This document shows positions 33,550 through 42,592 of a DNA stretch of 64,000 bases, one piece after another (within the stretch, counting starts at the first letter, position 1; every line of letters starts with the position of its first letter). The notes under the pieces were generated by a model. It did no database searches. It was not told the origin of the DNA and was given only the letters and a program-made list of their open reading frames with translations. The stretch is taken from NCBI GenBank assembly GCA_020721905.1, contig DYLU01000007.1, positions 1-64,000 of the forward strand, read 5' to 3'. The stretch is from Leptospira biflexa (GTDB lineage Bacteria; Spirochaetota; UBA4802; UB4802). A program made the translations under genes and the position numbers.

Positions 33550-34218
33550 TTATAATTTTTCCTCAATAATATGAAGTATACTTTCAGCTATTTCATTTTT
33601 TTTCATCTTGTGCAATTCAATAATTTGTCCATCGGCAATCATTACCGTTACTTCATTGTAATCGCTGCTGAATCCAATTTCAGCTGAACTTACATCATTT
33701 ATACAAATCATAGCTAACTCTTTCTCAATAAGTTTCTTTTTGCCATACTGAATAACATCAGTGGTTTCAGCTGCAAATCCAATAAGTGTAATAGTACTAT
33801 ATTCACTTCTGTCTTTTTTTAATTGTGCGATAGTTTTTAATATATCAGGGTTGCGTTGTAGTTCTATAGTTATTGTTTCACTGGTTTTTTTTATTTTTAC
33901 CGGTGATTTTGTCATGGGCCTGTAGTCAGCTGGTGCTGCAGCCATGATTACAATACAATTAGGCGATAGTTCCTGTGTTATTGCATTGAGCATATCAACA
34001 GTAGTTTCAACAGCAATACACCTATACTGCTTATGAGAAACAAGCGATGTAGCAATAGGACCATGAACGAATACTACCTCTTTACATTTATTGTAAAAAG
34101 CATCAGCTATTGCTATGCCCATTTTTCCGCTGGATGCATTTGAAATATACCGTACAGGGTCAATCCATTCACGTGTAGGACCACCGGTTACAATTACCTT
34201 TTTGTCATTTAATTGCAT
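33550..34218 (-). CDS. coaB: Phosphopantothenate-cysteine ligase domain as a separate protein
   Basis: 222 residues. The N-terminal KKVIVTGGPTREWIDPVRYISN and AAAPADYRP are the CoaB nucleotide and phosphopantothenate-binding motifs. CoaB joins cysteine to 4'-phosphopantothenate. It overlaps coaC by 14 nt in another frame. In most bacteria CoaC and CoaB are one chain; here they are two genes. The length and the start (ATG in coupled position) fit a real second protein, as in streptococcal and enterococcal types, although those belong to a different CoaB group. Confidence 0.9.
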   Translation of the reverse strand: MQLNDKKVIVTGGPTREWIDPVRYISNASSGKMGIAIADAFYNKCKEVVFVHGPIATSLVSHKQYRCIAVETTVDMLNAITQELSPNCIVIMAAAPADYRPMTKSPVKIKKTSETITIELQRNPDILKTIAQLKKDRSEYSTITLIGFAAETTDVIQYGKKKLIEKELAMICINDVSSAEIGFSSDYNEVTVMIADGQIIELHKMKKNEIAESILHIIEEKL

Positions 34219-34738
34219 TAACAGATACCTTGTATATTTCTTCTATTGAAGCCAACCTACCCTGCCCTTCATCACCGCAAGCGACAAGACCCGTTTCGGG
34301 TTCAACAAAGATACAGCCCCACTCTTTTAATTTTTGTATGTTTTCCTGTACAGCCTTGTGTTTCCACATATTGGGATTCATGGCAGGCGCTATCACCACA
34401 GGACAATCAACAGCTAAAAATGTAGTTGTCAATAAATCATCAGCAATACCATTGGCAAATTTGCCAATGATGTTTGCTGTTGCCGGAGCTACCAGTAAAA
34501 GCTTTGCATTATCCTTTAGTTCAATATGTCCCATCTCGCGCCATTGTATGGCAAAACTTGTGGTGTATACTGGATTACCTGTGAGAGTTTGTAAAGTTAA
34601 CGGAGAAACCAGATGGGTGGCATTCTCAGTCAGTACGCAGAATACATCATATCCATCTTTAGTAAGCATACGTGACAGGTCACAGGCTTTATATGCAGCA
34701 ATTGATGAAGAAATTCCTAAAATTATTTTTTGTTTCAT
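34205..34738 (-). CDS. coaC: Phosphopantothenoylcysteine decarboxylase as a separate protein
   Basis: 177 residues. The flavin HFCD family: GISSSIAAYKACDLSR near the N-terminus, APAMNPNMW (PXMNXXMW motif), CGDEGQGRLA at the C-terminus, which holds the reducing Cys. CoaC decarboxylates 4'-phosphopantothenoylcysteine in CoA synthesis. It ends 14 nt inside coaB. Starts 4 nt upstream of the mutL stop (ATGA overlap), so mutL and coaC are coupled. All key residues are present. Confidence 0.93.
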   Translation of the reverse strand: MKQKIILGISSSIAAYKACDLSRMLTKDGYDVFCVLTENATHLVSPLTLQTLTGNPVYTTSFAIQWREMGHIELKDNAKLLLVAPATANIIGKFANGIADDLLTTTFLAVDCPVVIAPAMNPNMWKHKAVQENIQKLKEWGCIFVEPETGLVACGDEGQGRLASIEEIYKVSVNAIK

Positions 34739-36492
34739 GATCGCCTGAAAAACCTCTCTAATTCAGATTTTGATACTGCATATACAAATGGCCTTCCATG
34801 TGGGCATCGAAAGGTATCAGTTGAAAATACAAAATCTGCAATTGCAACCAGATCATCGTTTGTCAGACTATCGTGTGCCCGTTTTGCAGAATGACAAGCA
34901 ATTTTTTCAAATATTTTAATTTTAATATCATCAACAGGATTATTGTGTTCTGAAACAGCATCGATGATATCTCGTATCAATCCTTCAATGTTATTTGTAT
35001 TGCAGAAATCTGGTATTGCATTGACTATGATGGATGTTTCGTCAAATTTATCTATAATTATACCATAATTGTGGAGTAAATCATTAAAGGTTTCAATACG
35101 CATAATCATATCAGGTGAAAGTTCAATAACAACAGGTACAAGCAATTTCTGTACACCATCAACCGTTTTAAGATTTTTAAGATAGTCAAAAAGTTTTCTT
35201 TCATGGGCAGCATGAAAATCAATAATATACAGTGTCTCATCTTTCTGAATCAGAACATACAAGCCAAAAATAGTCCCAAGGATAGTATATTCTTTTTGAT
35301 GCATATGTGAATATACCTTTTGCATTTCCTTTAGTATTGCATTGCTATCAGGAATATCACTTTTTGATTGATATGGCAATAATGCAGTATCATCGTTTAC
35401 CAATGGGTATGTATCCTGCATAGGTTGGATGGATTTTTGTGTTGTGTGCTTTAAAATATTATCATCATTATTATACGGAAGAGTATGGATTGTACCGCTT
35501 ATTGCCTTAGTCACAACATTATACAACATAGAATGAATATAATTGCTGTCAAAAAAGCGCACTTCCCTTTTTGCAGGATGAACGTTCACATCGATAAGAT
35601 CCGGTTTTACATTACAGAATATAAACGCAACAGGATATTGTCCCTTGTTCAGTAATGTTTGATAAGCCTGTTGTAGTATAAAACTAAAATACGGAAATTG
35701 AACAGGCCTTTTATTAACAAATAAAAACTGTAATGACCTGTTTGAACGATAATAATCTGGAGTTGAACAATAACAGTCAAAGGCACATTCTAAATCCGAT
35801 AAATTTGCAACTATTAAATGCTCAGCAAGTTCATTCCCATATATATCGCGAATACGATTCATTGTATCAGCAGGTTCAAAATTAAATGCAATTTTATTAT
35901 CGATACTGATTTTGAATTGTATATTTGGATTGGCAATTGCAAGCGTAAAGATAATATCTTTTATGCGATTAAGTTCATGTTTTAAACCTTTTAAAAATTT
36001 TTTACGCGCAGGTGTGTTAAAAAAAAGATTTTCTACCATAACCGTTGTACCAGTTGGCCCTGCCCAGTTAAACATTTCTTTCTTGCCGTCAGCTACTACT
36101 AACTTGCCGCCAATATCTTCTTCGGTTGTTCGAGACAATATTGTACAGTGTGATACTTCTGTTATACTGGAAAGGGCTTCGCCTCTAAATCCCATAGTAA
36201 AGATTGAATAAATATCATCAATATTTTTGATTTTACTGGTAGCATGTTCCTCAACAGCTAAAGGCAGATCGTCCCGATATATTCCGGTTCCGTTATCCCG
36301 TACTACAATACGTTTTAAACCGCTTTCCTCAATTTCAATGTCAATTTCAGTGGCCCGGGCATCAAGAGCATTTTCCACAAGTTCTTTGATAACTGAATAG
36401 GGGCCATCAATTACCTCGCCGGCAGCTATTTTTCTTTTTACAGCATCAGGTAATATATGTATTCTTTGTTTTATGTTGGGCATTGGCTCCAT
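34735..36492 (-). CDS. mutL: DNA mismatch repair protein MutL
   Basis: 585 residues. GHKL motifs: VIKELVENALDARA, DNGTGI, HATSKI, GFRGEAL, and TTVMVENLFFNTPARKKF. The C-terminal domain shows the endonuclease-type motifs, with a change: the usual DQHAxxE is DFHAAHE (Gln replaced by Phe), then KRAHDSL, CPHGRPFVYA and the C-terminal FFRR. Metal ligands Asp, His, Glu, Cys and His are still there, so a nicking MutL is likely. In the same operon as sir2, coaC and coaB; mutS is 23 kb away. It lies 4 nt after the sir2 stop. Confidence 0.96.
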   Translation of the reverse strand: MEPMPNIKQRIHILPDAVKRKIAAGEVIDGPYSVIKELVENALDARATEIDIEIEESGLKRIVVRDNGTGIYRDDLPLAVEEHATSKIKNIDDIYSIFTMGFRGEALSSITEVSHCTILSRTTEEDIGGKLVVADGKKEMFNWAGPTGTTVMVENLFFNTPARKKFLKGLKHELNRIKDIIFTLAIANPNIQFKISIDNKIAFNFEPADTMNRIRDIYGNELAEHLIVANLSDLECAFDCYCSTPDYYRSNRSLQFLFVNKRPVQFPYFSFILQQAYQTLLNKGQYPVAFIFCNVKPDLIDVNVHPAKREVRFFDSNYIHSMLYNVVTKAISGTIHTLPYNNDDNILKHTTQKSIQPMQDTYPLVNDDTALLPYQSKSDIPDSNAILKEMQKVYSHMHQKEYTILGTIFGLYVLIQKDETLYIIDFHAAHERKLFDYLKNLKTVDGVQKLLVPVVIELSPDMIMRIETFNDLLHNYGIIIDKFDETSIIVNAIPDFCNTNNIEGLIRDIIDAVSEHNNPVDDIKIKIFEKIACHSAKRAHDSLTNDDLVAIADFVFSTDTFRCPHGRPFVYAVSKSELERFFRRS

Positions 36493-36495
36493 GAA

Positions 36496-37245
36496 TTAAG
36501 CCTGCAGAGCTTTGATGGCTTCAATAAATTTTGGTAATGTTTCACCAACTTTGCCCTGAATAAAAATGTCAGTTATCATTGGTGTAATGACAGTTTTTTC
36601 TAAATTAAATTCAATGATATATGCCCCATTAGCTTTGGCTATATGGGGAATGCTGCTTGCGGGATATACAACAGCAGATGTTCCAATAACAAGAACCACA
36701 CGGGCATCGCTGGCTAAATTCTGTGATTCCATTAATGCAGTATGGGGGATCATTTCGCCAAAAAATACCACGCTTGGCTTTAAGATTTCACCACACTTTT
36801 TACACCGAGGAGGCTCATTTTCAATAATAAATTCTTCAGGTTCATATTCTGCACCGCAGTAAATACATTGCAATCTTTCAGCATTACCGTGAAATTCAAT
36901 TACGTTTTTGCTGCCCGCTCTTTGATGAAGGTTATCAATATTTTGTGTTATGACCGCTTTTAATAAACCCATCTCTTCCAATTGTGCCAGTGCAATATGA
37001 GCTGGATTGGGCATAGCATTTTTGGTCATGTCCATTAGCTCAAATATCATCTTCCATATTTTACGTGGGTTCCTTCTAAAACCATCAATATGGGCATATT
37101 CTTCAATGTTATATCGTGTCCATAACCCACCCGCACTACGGAAATCAGGTATGCCACTTTCAACCGAGATTCCTGCACCGGTTAAAGCAATAGTAGAGAT
37201 AGAATCTTTTACAATTTTTGCAGCAGTTTTAATTAAATCATCCAT
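36496..37245 (-). CDS. NAD-dependent protein deacylase of the Sir2 family
   Basis: 249 residues. LTGAGISVESGIPDFR, TQNIDNLHQRAG, catalytic VIEFHGNAER and the zinc cysteines CIYCGAEY and CKKCG are all in place. These enzymes remove acetyl or other acyl groups from lysines using NAD. The tyrosine/arginine pair that marks desuccinylases (SIRT5 class) is not evident in the loop after WTRY, so deacetylation is more likely. It is the first gene of the sir2-mutL-coaC-coaB-hydrolase run. Confidence 0.94.
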   Translation of the reverse strand: MDDLIKTAAKIVKDSISTIALTGAGISVESGIPDFRSAGGLWTRYNIEEYAHIDGFRRNPRKIWKMIFELMDMTKNAMPNPAHIALAQLEEMGLLKAVITQNIDNLHQRAGSKNVIEFHGNAERLQCIYCGAEYEPEEFIIENEPPRCKKCGEILKPSVVFFGEMIPHTALMESQNLASDARVVLVIGTSAVVYPASSIPHIAKANGAYIIEFNLEKTVITPMITDIFIQGKVGETLPKFIEAIKALQA

Positions 37246-37415
37246 TACATACCTACAAATAGTTATAATATTATAATTTACTTAATATAATATGAATTTT
37301 AAAGAAAATATACATATTTGTTATTGGCAAGTAATTTTTTTTACAGAATACATCATGAATATACTGGGAATGGCCAAAAGAAAGACTGTTTGATTTGTTT
37401 TGACATATAAAATAT

Positions 37416-37445
37416 TTGACAAATTATAAGTTATTAGATTAAAAT
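37416..37445 (+). promoter_or_regulatory. Promoter of the STAS-gpmI-glgA run
   Basis: TTGACA (37416-37421) and TAAAAT (37440-37445) are 18 nt apart. Another TTGACA (37400-37405) lies 16 bp upstream, with TATAAG 19 nt after it, so overlapping promoters are possible. The start would be near 37452, ~40 nt before the first gene. Confidence 0.5.
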
Positions 37446-37492
37446 GTATAAATCAGCAGGAAATGTTAAAATAATACATATTTGTATGCAGC

Positions 37493-38200
37493 ATGATAGA
37501 AAATAGAGACAAAACAATCATATGTAAAAATAAACTATTCCTTATTGTAATAACATTAGTTTTATCTTTATATATTTTTAACGCTATCCCGCTGTATGCA
37601 ATAGAGATATTGGTTACATACAATCATATAAAAACAACCTTTGATGCATTATCACGGTTTCTGGATACTATATATTCTTTTATGTCTGCAATTTCTAATC
37701 TTTTAGGTTACAGAGCTATTGCCCTTTTTTTTGCAATTGCTTTCACATCAGGAGGTTTGTCAGCAATAGGTTTCCCCAAAGGTAAAACGTCTTTTTTTAT
37801 TTCAATGATAATAATAAATATACTGTGGTTTACATGGAACAAAAGTTTTAAAATTGATTATATATACACTATAAATACAATGTTAAAAACAAATAGTATT
37901 ATTTTATTACCGTATTTCCTGTTTCTCATTATCAAATATCGCAAAGATGTTATAAAAAAGTTTATGTATAAATTTTTTTATCTTATATTCCCTTTTTTAA
38001 AGACAGAAGGGATTCATAAACAAACATTACAGGAGTCAATAAAATTAATACATACAACATTTGCAGAATTAACAGAATATTTAATGAAGGATTATTTCTA
38101 TGGAGATGATTACATCAAACTTTCAGATAATTCTATAAGAGCTATTGAACAATTAGAAAATATTTTAAAAAAAATAAAAGAATCAGGAAAAAGAAAATGA
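37493..38200 (+). CDS. Hypothetical membrane protein upstream of two STAS proteins
   Basis: 235 residues. A hydrophobic N-terminal segment (LFLIVITLVLSLYIFNAI), then SGGLSAIGFPKGKTSFFISM and two more hydrophobic segments, and a cytoplasmic C-terminal ~75 residues of helix. I do not know the family. The stop overlaps the STAS gene by 4 nt (ATGA). It might anchor or sense for the STAS proteins. No clear ribosome site stands before the ATG. Confidence 0.6.
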   Translation: MIENRDKTIICKNKLFLIVITLVLSLYIFNAIPLYAIEILVTYNHIKTTFDALSRFLDTIYSFMSAISNLLGYRAIALFFAIAFTSGGLSAIGFPKGKTSFFISMIIINILWFTWNKSFKIDYIYTINTMLKTNSIILLPYFLFLIIKYRKDVIKKFMYKFFYLIFPFLKTEGIHKQTLQESIKLIHTTFAELTEYLMKDYFYGDDYIKLSDNSIRAIEQLENILKKIKESGKRK

Positions 38201-38538
38201 ATTTTACGTATACTCATTACTCTGAGCTTGTTATAGTAACCATTACCGGTATTGGCGAGTATGGAGATGATGTTAAATTATTAAAATTAATTGAAAAGCT
38301 GATCCCTGAAAAAATTTCAACTGTTGCAATTAACTTTTCACAGGTTGATACTATAAATTCTGCAGCAGTTGCAGCTATTTTGTATCTTTTAAAGTATGGC
38401 GATGAACATAACTTTGATGTTGTTTTTTATGGTGCTAATGATAAAATATATATTATTCTTGAAAGAGCATTGCCTAAATATTCAATAAATATTTTTACAG
38501 AAGATGAATTTTATAAACAATACAATATCACAGTTTAA
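38197..38538 (+). CDS. STAS-domain protein (anti-sigma antagonist-like), first of a pair
   Basis: 113 residues. Compact alpha/beta STAS shape; the loop that carries the phosphorylatable Ser reads VDTINSAAVAAIL. There the Ser is preceded by Asn rather than the usual Asp, so it is not clear that it is a kinase substrate. It overlaps the preceding membrane protein and is 11 nt from the next STAS gene. Such a pair of unlike STAS proteins may form a heterodimer or serve two kinases. Confidence 0.78.
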   Translation: MNFTYTHYSELVIVTITGIGEYGDDVKLLKLIEKLIPEKISTVAINFSQVDTINSAAVAAILYLLKYGDEHNFDVVFYGANDKIYIILERALPKYSINIFTEDEFYKQYNITV

Positions 38539-38549
38539 AGAGGTAAGCC

Positions 38550-38852
38550 ATGATTTTTACGAAAAAAGAAGAAGAAAACCGATGTATATTCAGTAGCAGT
38601 GAACAATTAAATCCAAGAACTTTAAAGGAGTTAATTGAAGAAATGCATAATTTTTTACAAAATGACAGCCGTGATGCTATAATTGATATGACCAATGTTG
38701 AGGTAGTTGATTCAACAATTTTAGCAGGATTTATGACTTTGTATAACAATTTTAATAATAATCGGCGAAAGTTCCGAATAATTAATGCCAATAGTTATGT
38801 AAAGCGTGTCATAGAACTTGCATCCTTAGAAACATTTCTTCTGGAGGAATAG
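38550..38852 (+). CDS. STAS-domain protein (anti-sigma antagonist-like), second of a pair
   Basis: 100 residues. IIDMTNVEVVDSTILAGF has the Asp-Ser of the standard RsbV/SpoIIAA phosphorylation site. The rest is the compact STAS fold. In a partner switch, the unphosphorylated form binds an RsbW-type kinase and frees its sigma factor; the phosphatase then reactivates it. A matching kinase (18870) and PP2C phosphatase (42593-44815) are in this window. AAAGAGGTAA precedes the ATG by 6 nt; gpmI follows in the next base. Confidence 0.85.
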   Translation: MIFTKKEEENRCIFSSSEQLNPRTLKELIEEMHNFLQNDSRDAIIDMTNVEVVDSTILAGFMTLYNNFNNNRRKFRIINANSYVKRVIELASLETFLLEE

Positions 38853-40505
38853 ATGAGATTATTGCCCAACGGTTTTAGCAGAAGAAAGGGACCTCTTGTA
38901 TTCATAATTATGGATGGCATTGGAATTGGGCCACATGATGAAGGGAATGCTTTCTTTCTTGCACGTACTCCTGTATTAGATAGATTAATGGAAACCTGTC
39001 CTTACACAACCTTGAAAGCACATGGCACAGCTGTGGGACTTCCATCAGATGCCGATATGGGCAATTCGGAGGTTGGGCATAATGCATTAGGTGCTGGCAG
39101 GATTTTTGATCAGGGTGCAAAGCTTGTTGATAAAGCCATTGAATCAAAACAGATATTTTCAACTGAAATATGGAAGCAGTTAATTGATAAGCCCAGAAAT
39201 GCTGGTACAACATTGCATTTTATTGGGCTGCTTTCAGATGGCAATGTTCATTCACATATTAATCACCTCTTCAAATTAATTGAGCAGGCAGCATCAGAGG
39301 GCGTCAAAAATATTAGAGTTCATATATTATTAGATGGCCGTGATGTTCCCGAAACGTCAGCATTACAATATGTTGATAGCCTGGAGAAATTTCTTCATAC
39401 ATTTAATGATAAAGGTTTTGATTTTTGTATTGCTTCTGGTGGTGGGAGAATGGTAACCACCATGGACAGGTATGAAGCTGACTGGAATATTGTAAAACGT
39501 GGCTGGGATGCACATGTCTTAGGTAAAGGAAGAGCATTCTCTTCAGCTACTGAAGCCATAGAAACATATAGAAAAGAACAATCTGGCATAACCGACCAGT
39601 ATCTGCCATCATTTGTTATTGCAAAAGATGGCAAACCTGTTGGGACTATTATGGATGGTGATTCGGTAATCCTGTATAACTTCCGTGGTGATAGAGCCAT
39701 CGAAATTTCCCGTGCCTTTGAAGAAAAGGATTTCAATAAATTTGATCGTGAACGTTACCCTGATATAGTTTTTGCCGGCATGATGGAATATGATGGCGAT
39801 CTCCATATTCCCAAAAATTATCTGGTCTTTCCCCCTTCTATAGATAAAACCATAAGCGAGTATTTGGTTCATAATGGATGCAGGCAATTTGCAATATCTG
39901 AAACACAAAAGTTTGGCCATGTCACCTACTTCTGGAATGGAAACAGAAGCGGCATGTTTAACCATAACTACGAAACATATCAGGAAATACCTTCTGACAG
40001 GTTACAATTCAATGAGCGCCCATGGATGAAAGCCGCTGAAATAACAGATGCGGTAATTGATGCAATCAACAGCTCAAAATATGATTTTATTCGCCTGAAT
40101 TATGCTAACGGTGATATGGTTGGTCATACTGGCATATTAGAAGCAGCTATAATTGCTGCTGAAACTGTTGATTTATGCATTGGGCGCTTACTGCAGGCAA
40201 TAGACAATACCGGAGCTATCGCCATAATTACTGCTGATCATGGTAACCTTGATGAGATGTTTGAAAAAGATGCTAAAACCGGGGCAATAAAAATTGATAA
40301 AAAGACAGGTAAACCACAGCCAAAGACATCCCATACATTGAACCCGGTTCCATTTATTATATATGACCCTCAATACAATGGTGAATATACCCTAACAACT
40401 CACAAAGAACAGGGACTTGCAAATGTTGCAGCAACAATCTGTACATTATTAGGATTTCATCCACCGGAAGAGTATTGTCCATCGTTAGTGACACTTACAA
40501 AATAG
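38853..40505 (+). CDS. gpmI: 2,3-bisphosphoglycerate-independent phosphoglycerate mutase
   Basis: 550 residues, the GpmI length. Metal-binding MDGIGIG, nucleophile Ser72 in DMGNSEVGHNALGAGR, and ITADHGNLDEMF near the C-terminus. It interconverts 3- and 2-phosphoglycerate with two Mn ions. GGAGG precedes the ATG by 5-7 nt. It lies directly after the STAS gene and 1 nt before glgA, so it belongs to a five- or six-gene transcript. This places central glycolysis beside STAS genes. Confidence 0.96.
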   Translation: MRLLPNGFSRRKGPLVFIIMDGIGIGPHDEGNAFFLARTPVLDRLMETCPYTTLKAHGTAVGLPSDADMGNSEVGHNALGAGRIFDQGAKLVDKAIESKQIFSTEIWKQLIDKPRNAGTTLHFIGLLSDGNVHSHINHLFKLIEQAASEGVKNIRVHILLDGRDVPETSALQYVDSLEKFLHTFNDKGFDFCIASGGGRMVTTMDRYEADWNIVKRGWDAHVLGKGRAFSSATEAIETYRKEQSGITDQYLPSFVIAKDGKPVGTIMDGDSVILYNFRGDRAIEISRAFEEKDFNKFDRERYPDIVFAGMMEYDGDLHIPKNYLVFPPSIDKTISEYLVHNGCRQFAISETQKFGHVTYFWNGNRSGMFNHNYETYQEIPSDRLQFNERPWMKAAEITDAVIDAINSSKYDFIRLNYANGDMVGHTGILEAAIIAAETVDLCIGRLLQAIDNTGAIAIITADHGNLDEMFEKDAKTGAIKIDKKTGKPQPKTSHTLNPVPFIIYDPQYNGEYTLTTHKEQGLANVAATICTLLGFHPPEEYCPSLVTLTK

Positions 40506-40506
40506 T

Positions 40507-41964
40507 ATGAATATTGCGTTTATTACAAGTGAGGCTTACCCCTTTGCCAAGACGGGAGGTCTTGCTGATTATTCATATTCACTGCCAAAAGCATTGGCTA
40601 AACGAGGGCACTCCGTTCATCTTTTTTTACCCCGATATTACTGTGTTGATAAACACAGGTTTCAATGCACATTAATTGGCGAACCCTTAGCTGTACCAAT
40701 AGGGAACGGTATTCGGTGGGCAGGTATATATTATACAACTTATCTTGATGATGTTCATACTTATTTTATTGAACATGATGATTACTACGGGCGTGATGGT
40801 TTGTATGACTACAATGGAGTGGCATATAATGATAATGCGGAACGTTTTATATATTTTTGCAGAGCCTGTATTGAAGCCATGAAACAATTGGCTATAGCGC
40901 CAGGTATAATTCACTGTAATGATTGGCAAACTGCTTTGATTCCCTTATTTCTTAAAACTCATTATATACATGAATCGGTTTTTCAAAAGGCTAAATCGCT
41001 TCTTACTGTCCATAATGTTGGTTATCAGGGTGTTTTTATAAAAGAAGTTTTACAGTTAATGCAACTTCCAGATAATTTGTACAATTCCGAACATATTGAA
41101 TTTTTTGGCAACGTGAATTTTTTAAAAGCAGGTATTGTCTATGCTGATTACATTACAACAGTCAGCAAAAAGTATGCCCATGAAATACAGGAACACGAAT
41201 ATGGATATGATTTATCTACTGTTTTTAAGTCCCATAATAAAAAGCTTTTTGGTATCTTGAACGGTGTAGATTATGAGCACTGGAATCCGGAAAAAGACAA
41301 TTTAATACCTCACACTTATTCAATTACGGATTTAAGCGGCAAGCATAAATGCAAAAAAGCATTGCAGGAATTTTATGGATTACCAAAAAACAATTTTCCA
41401 ATTATAGGATGCATAAGTCGTTTGACGTATCAAAAAGGAATAGATATTCTTATTAATACCCTTGATTGGCTTTTTTTTGATGAAAAAGAAGTACAATTTG
41501 TTATTGTTGGAAGCGGTGAACAATGGATTATTGAAAGATTTGAGGCATTACGTGCAATGTTTCCTGATAGAATTGGTGTGTGGTGGGGATATAACGAAAA
41601 ACTTGCACACTTAATAGAGGCTGGCAGCGATTTTTATGTTATGCCATCTCGTTATGAGCCATCAGGTTTAAATCAAATGTACAGTTTAGCATATGGTACT
41701 ATTCCTATAGTACGGGCAACTGGGGGACTGGACGATTCAATTGAACAATTTGATGAAAAACTAACAACAGGCAATGGATTTAAATATAAAAATAATGATA
41801 GTGCAGAACTATATACAGCTATTCGATATGCACTGAGAGTATATAGAAATAATTTTTTAATGAAAAAAATAATTAATAATGCAATGTTATTTAAAAGAAG
41901 CTGGGATAATACGGCAAAAGAGTATGAAGAGTTATATTATACTATTTCCAAAAAATATCAGTAA
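40507..41964 (+). CDS. glgA: Glycogen synthase (GT5 family)
   Basis: 485 residues. ADP-glucose site KTGGLAD at residues 15-21, HNVGYQG, and C-terminal PSRYEPSGLNQMYSLAYGT then TGGLDDSI. It extends alpha-1,4-glucan from ADP-glucose (or UDP-glucose). It begins 1 nt after gpmI. No glgC or glgB is in the window. Its 3' end overlaps the next frame by 41 nt, so the two are translationally linked. Confidence 0.95.
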   Translation: MNIAFITSEAYPFAKTGGLADYSYSLPKALAKRGHSVHLFLPRYYCVDKHRFQCTLIGEPLAVPIGNGIRWAGIYYTTYLDDVHTYFIEHDDYYGRDGLYDYNGVAYNDNAERFIYFCRACIEAMKQLAIAPGIIHCNDWQTALIPLFLKTHYIHESVFQKAKSLLTVHNVGYQGVFIKEVLQLMQLPDNLYNSEHIEFFGNVNFLKAGIVYADYITTVSKKYAHEIQEHEYGYDLSTVFKSHNKKLFGILNGVDYEHWNPEKDNLIPHTYSITDLSGKHKCKKALQEFYGLPKNNFPIIGCISRLTYQKGIDILINTLDWLFFDEKEVQFVIVGSGEQWIIERFEALRAMFPDRIGVWWGYNEKLAHLIEAGSDFYVMPSRYEPSGLNQMYSLAYGTIPIVRATGGLDDSIEQFDEKLTTGNGFKYKNNDSAELYTAIRYALRVYRNNFLMKKIINNAMLFKRSWDNTAKEYEELYYTISKKYQ

Positions 41965-42583
41965 AAGATCTATTTTCTTTTCCATAACATGTATTGTTTT
42001 GTATAACGTAATTCTTTTTCCTGCCAATGCACAGATTAAATCTAAGAAAACAGATGATAATACTATTGAATATTATAATGTTAGGCATAATAAAAAAGCT
42101 AAAACCTCAAAAGTTGATCTATCAAAAAATCCGTATGATGCAATTATTATCAATATTTGCAAAAATGAGAATATTGATCCTCAGCTTATACGATGCATTA
42201 TCAAAGTTGAATCAAATTTTAATAAAGATGCGGTTTCTGTAGCCGGAGCAATGGGCCTAATGCAACTTATGCAGGAAACTGCTCGGGCATATAATGTTTT
42301 GGATCCATTTGATCCCTATCAAAATATTCAAGCTGGAGTAAAACATTTTAAATCGTTATTAGCTGTTTTTAAAAACGATCTTGTTTTGGCATTGGCTGCC
42401 TATCATGCAGGTTTAGGAATTGTACGAAAAAACATGGCTGTTCCAAATATAAAATCCACCATTACATATGTTAATTATGTAATGAAACTTTATCAGCCAG
42501 ACGAACATTACGATTACTCTGCTAAAATAGAAAAACTATATATGCATATAATGCCAGATGGAACAATAAATATTACACAATAA
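41924..42583 (+). CDS. Lytic transglycosylase (SLT domain), exported
   Basis: 219 residues. The SLT domain covers about residues 90-200: IIKVESNFNKDAVS (catalytic Glu), GAMGLMQLM, and YHAGLGIV, all typical. A short signal peptide (ISKRSIFFSITCIVLYNVIL, then FPANAQ) exports it. It cuts the glycan strand of peptidoglycan to give anhydro-muropeptides. I take ATG 41924 inside glgA as start, because the ATG at 41879 would add 15 polar residues before the signal peptide. The ribosome site is poor. It ends the operon, close to the convergent SpoIIE gene. Confidence 0.87.
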   Translation: MKSYIILFPKNISKRSIFFSITCIVLYNVILFPANAQIKSKKTDDNTIEYYNVRHNKKAKTSKVDLSKNPYDAIIINICKNENIDPQLIRCIIKVESNFNKDAVSVAGAMGLMQLMQETARAYNVLDPFDPYQNIQAGVKHFKSLLAVFKNDLVLALAAYHAGLGIVRKNMAVPNIKSTITYVNYVMKLYQPDEHYDYSAKIEKLYMHIMPDGTINITQ

Positions 42584-42592
42584 GACCAACAA

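Noticed and set aside
34205-34218. Programmed frameshift joining coaC and coaB
   Set aside because: The AAA-TGA context is only mildly slippery, both proteins have complete motifs, and coaB has its own ATG. Two coupled genes explain it better, though reads would settle it.
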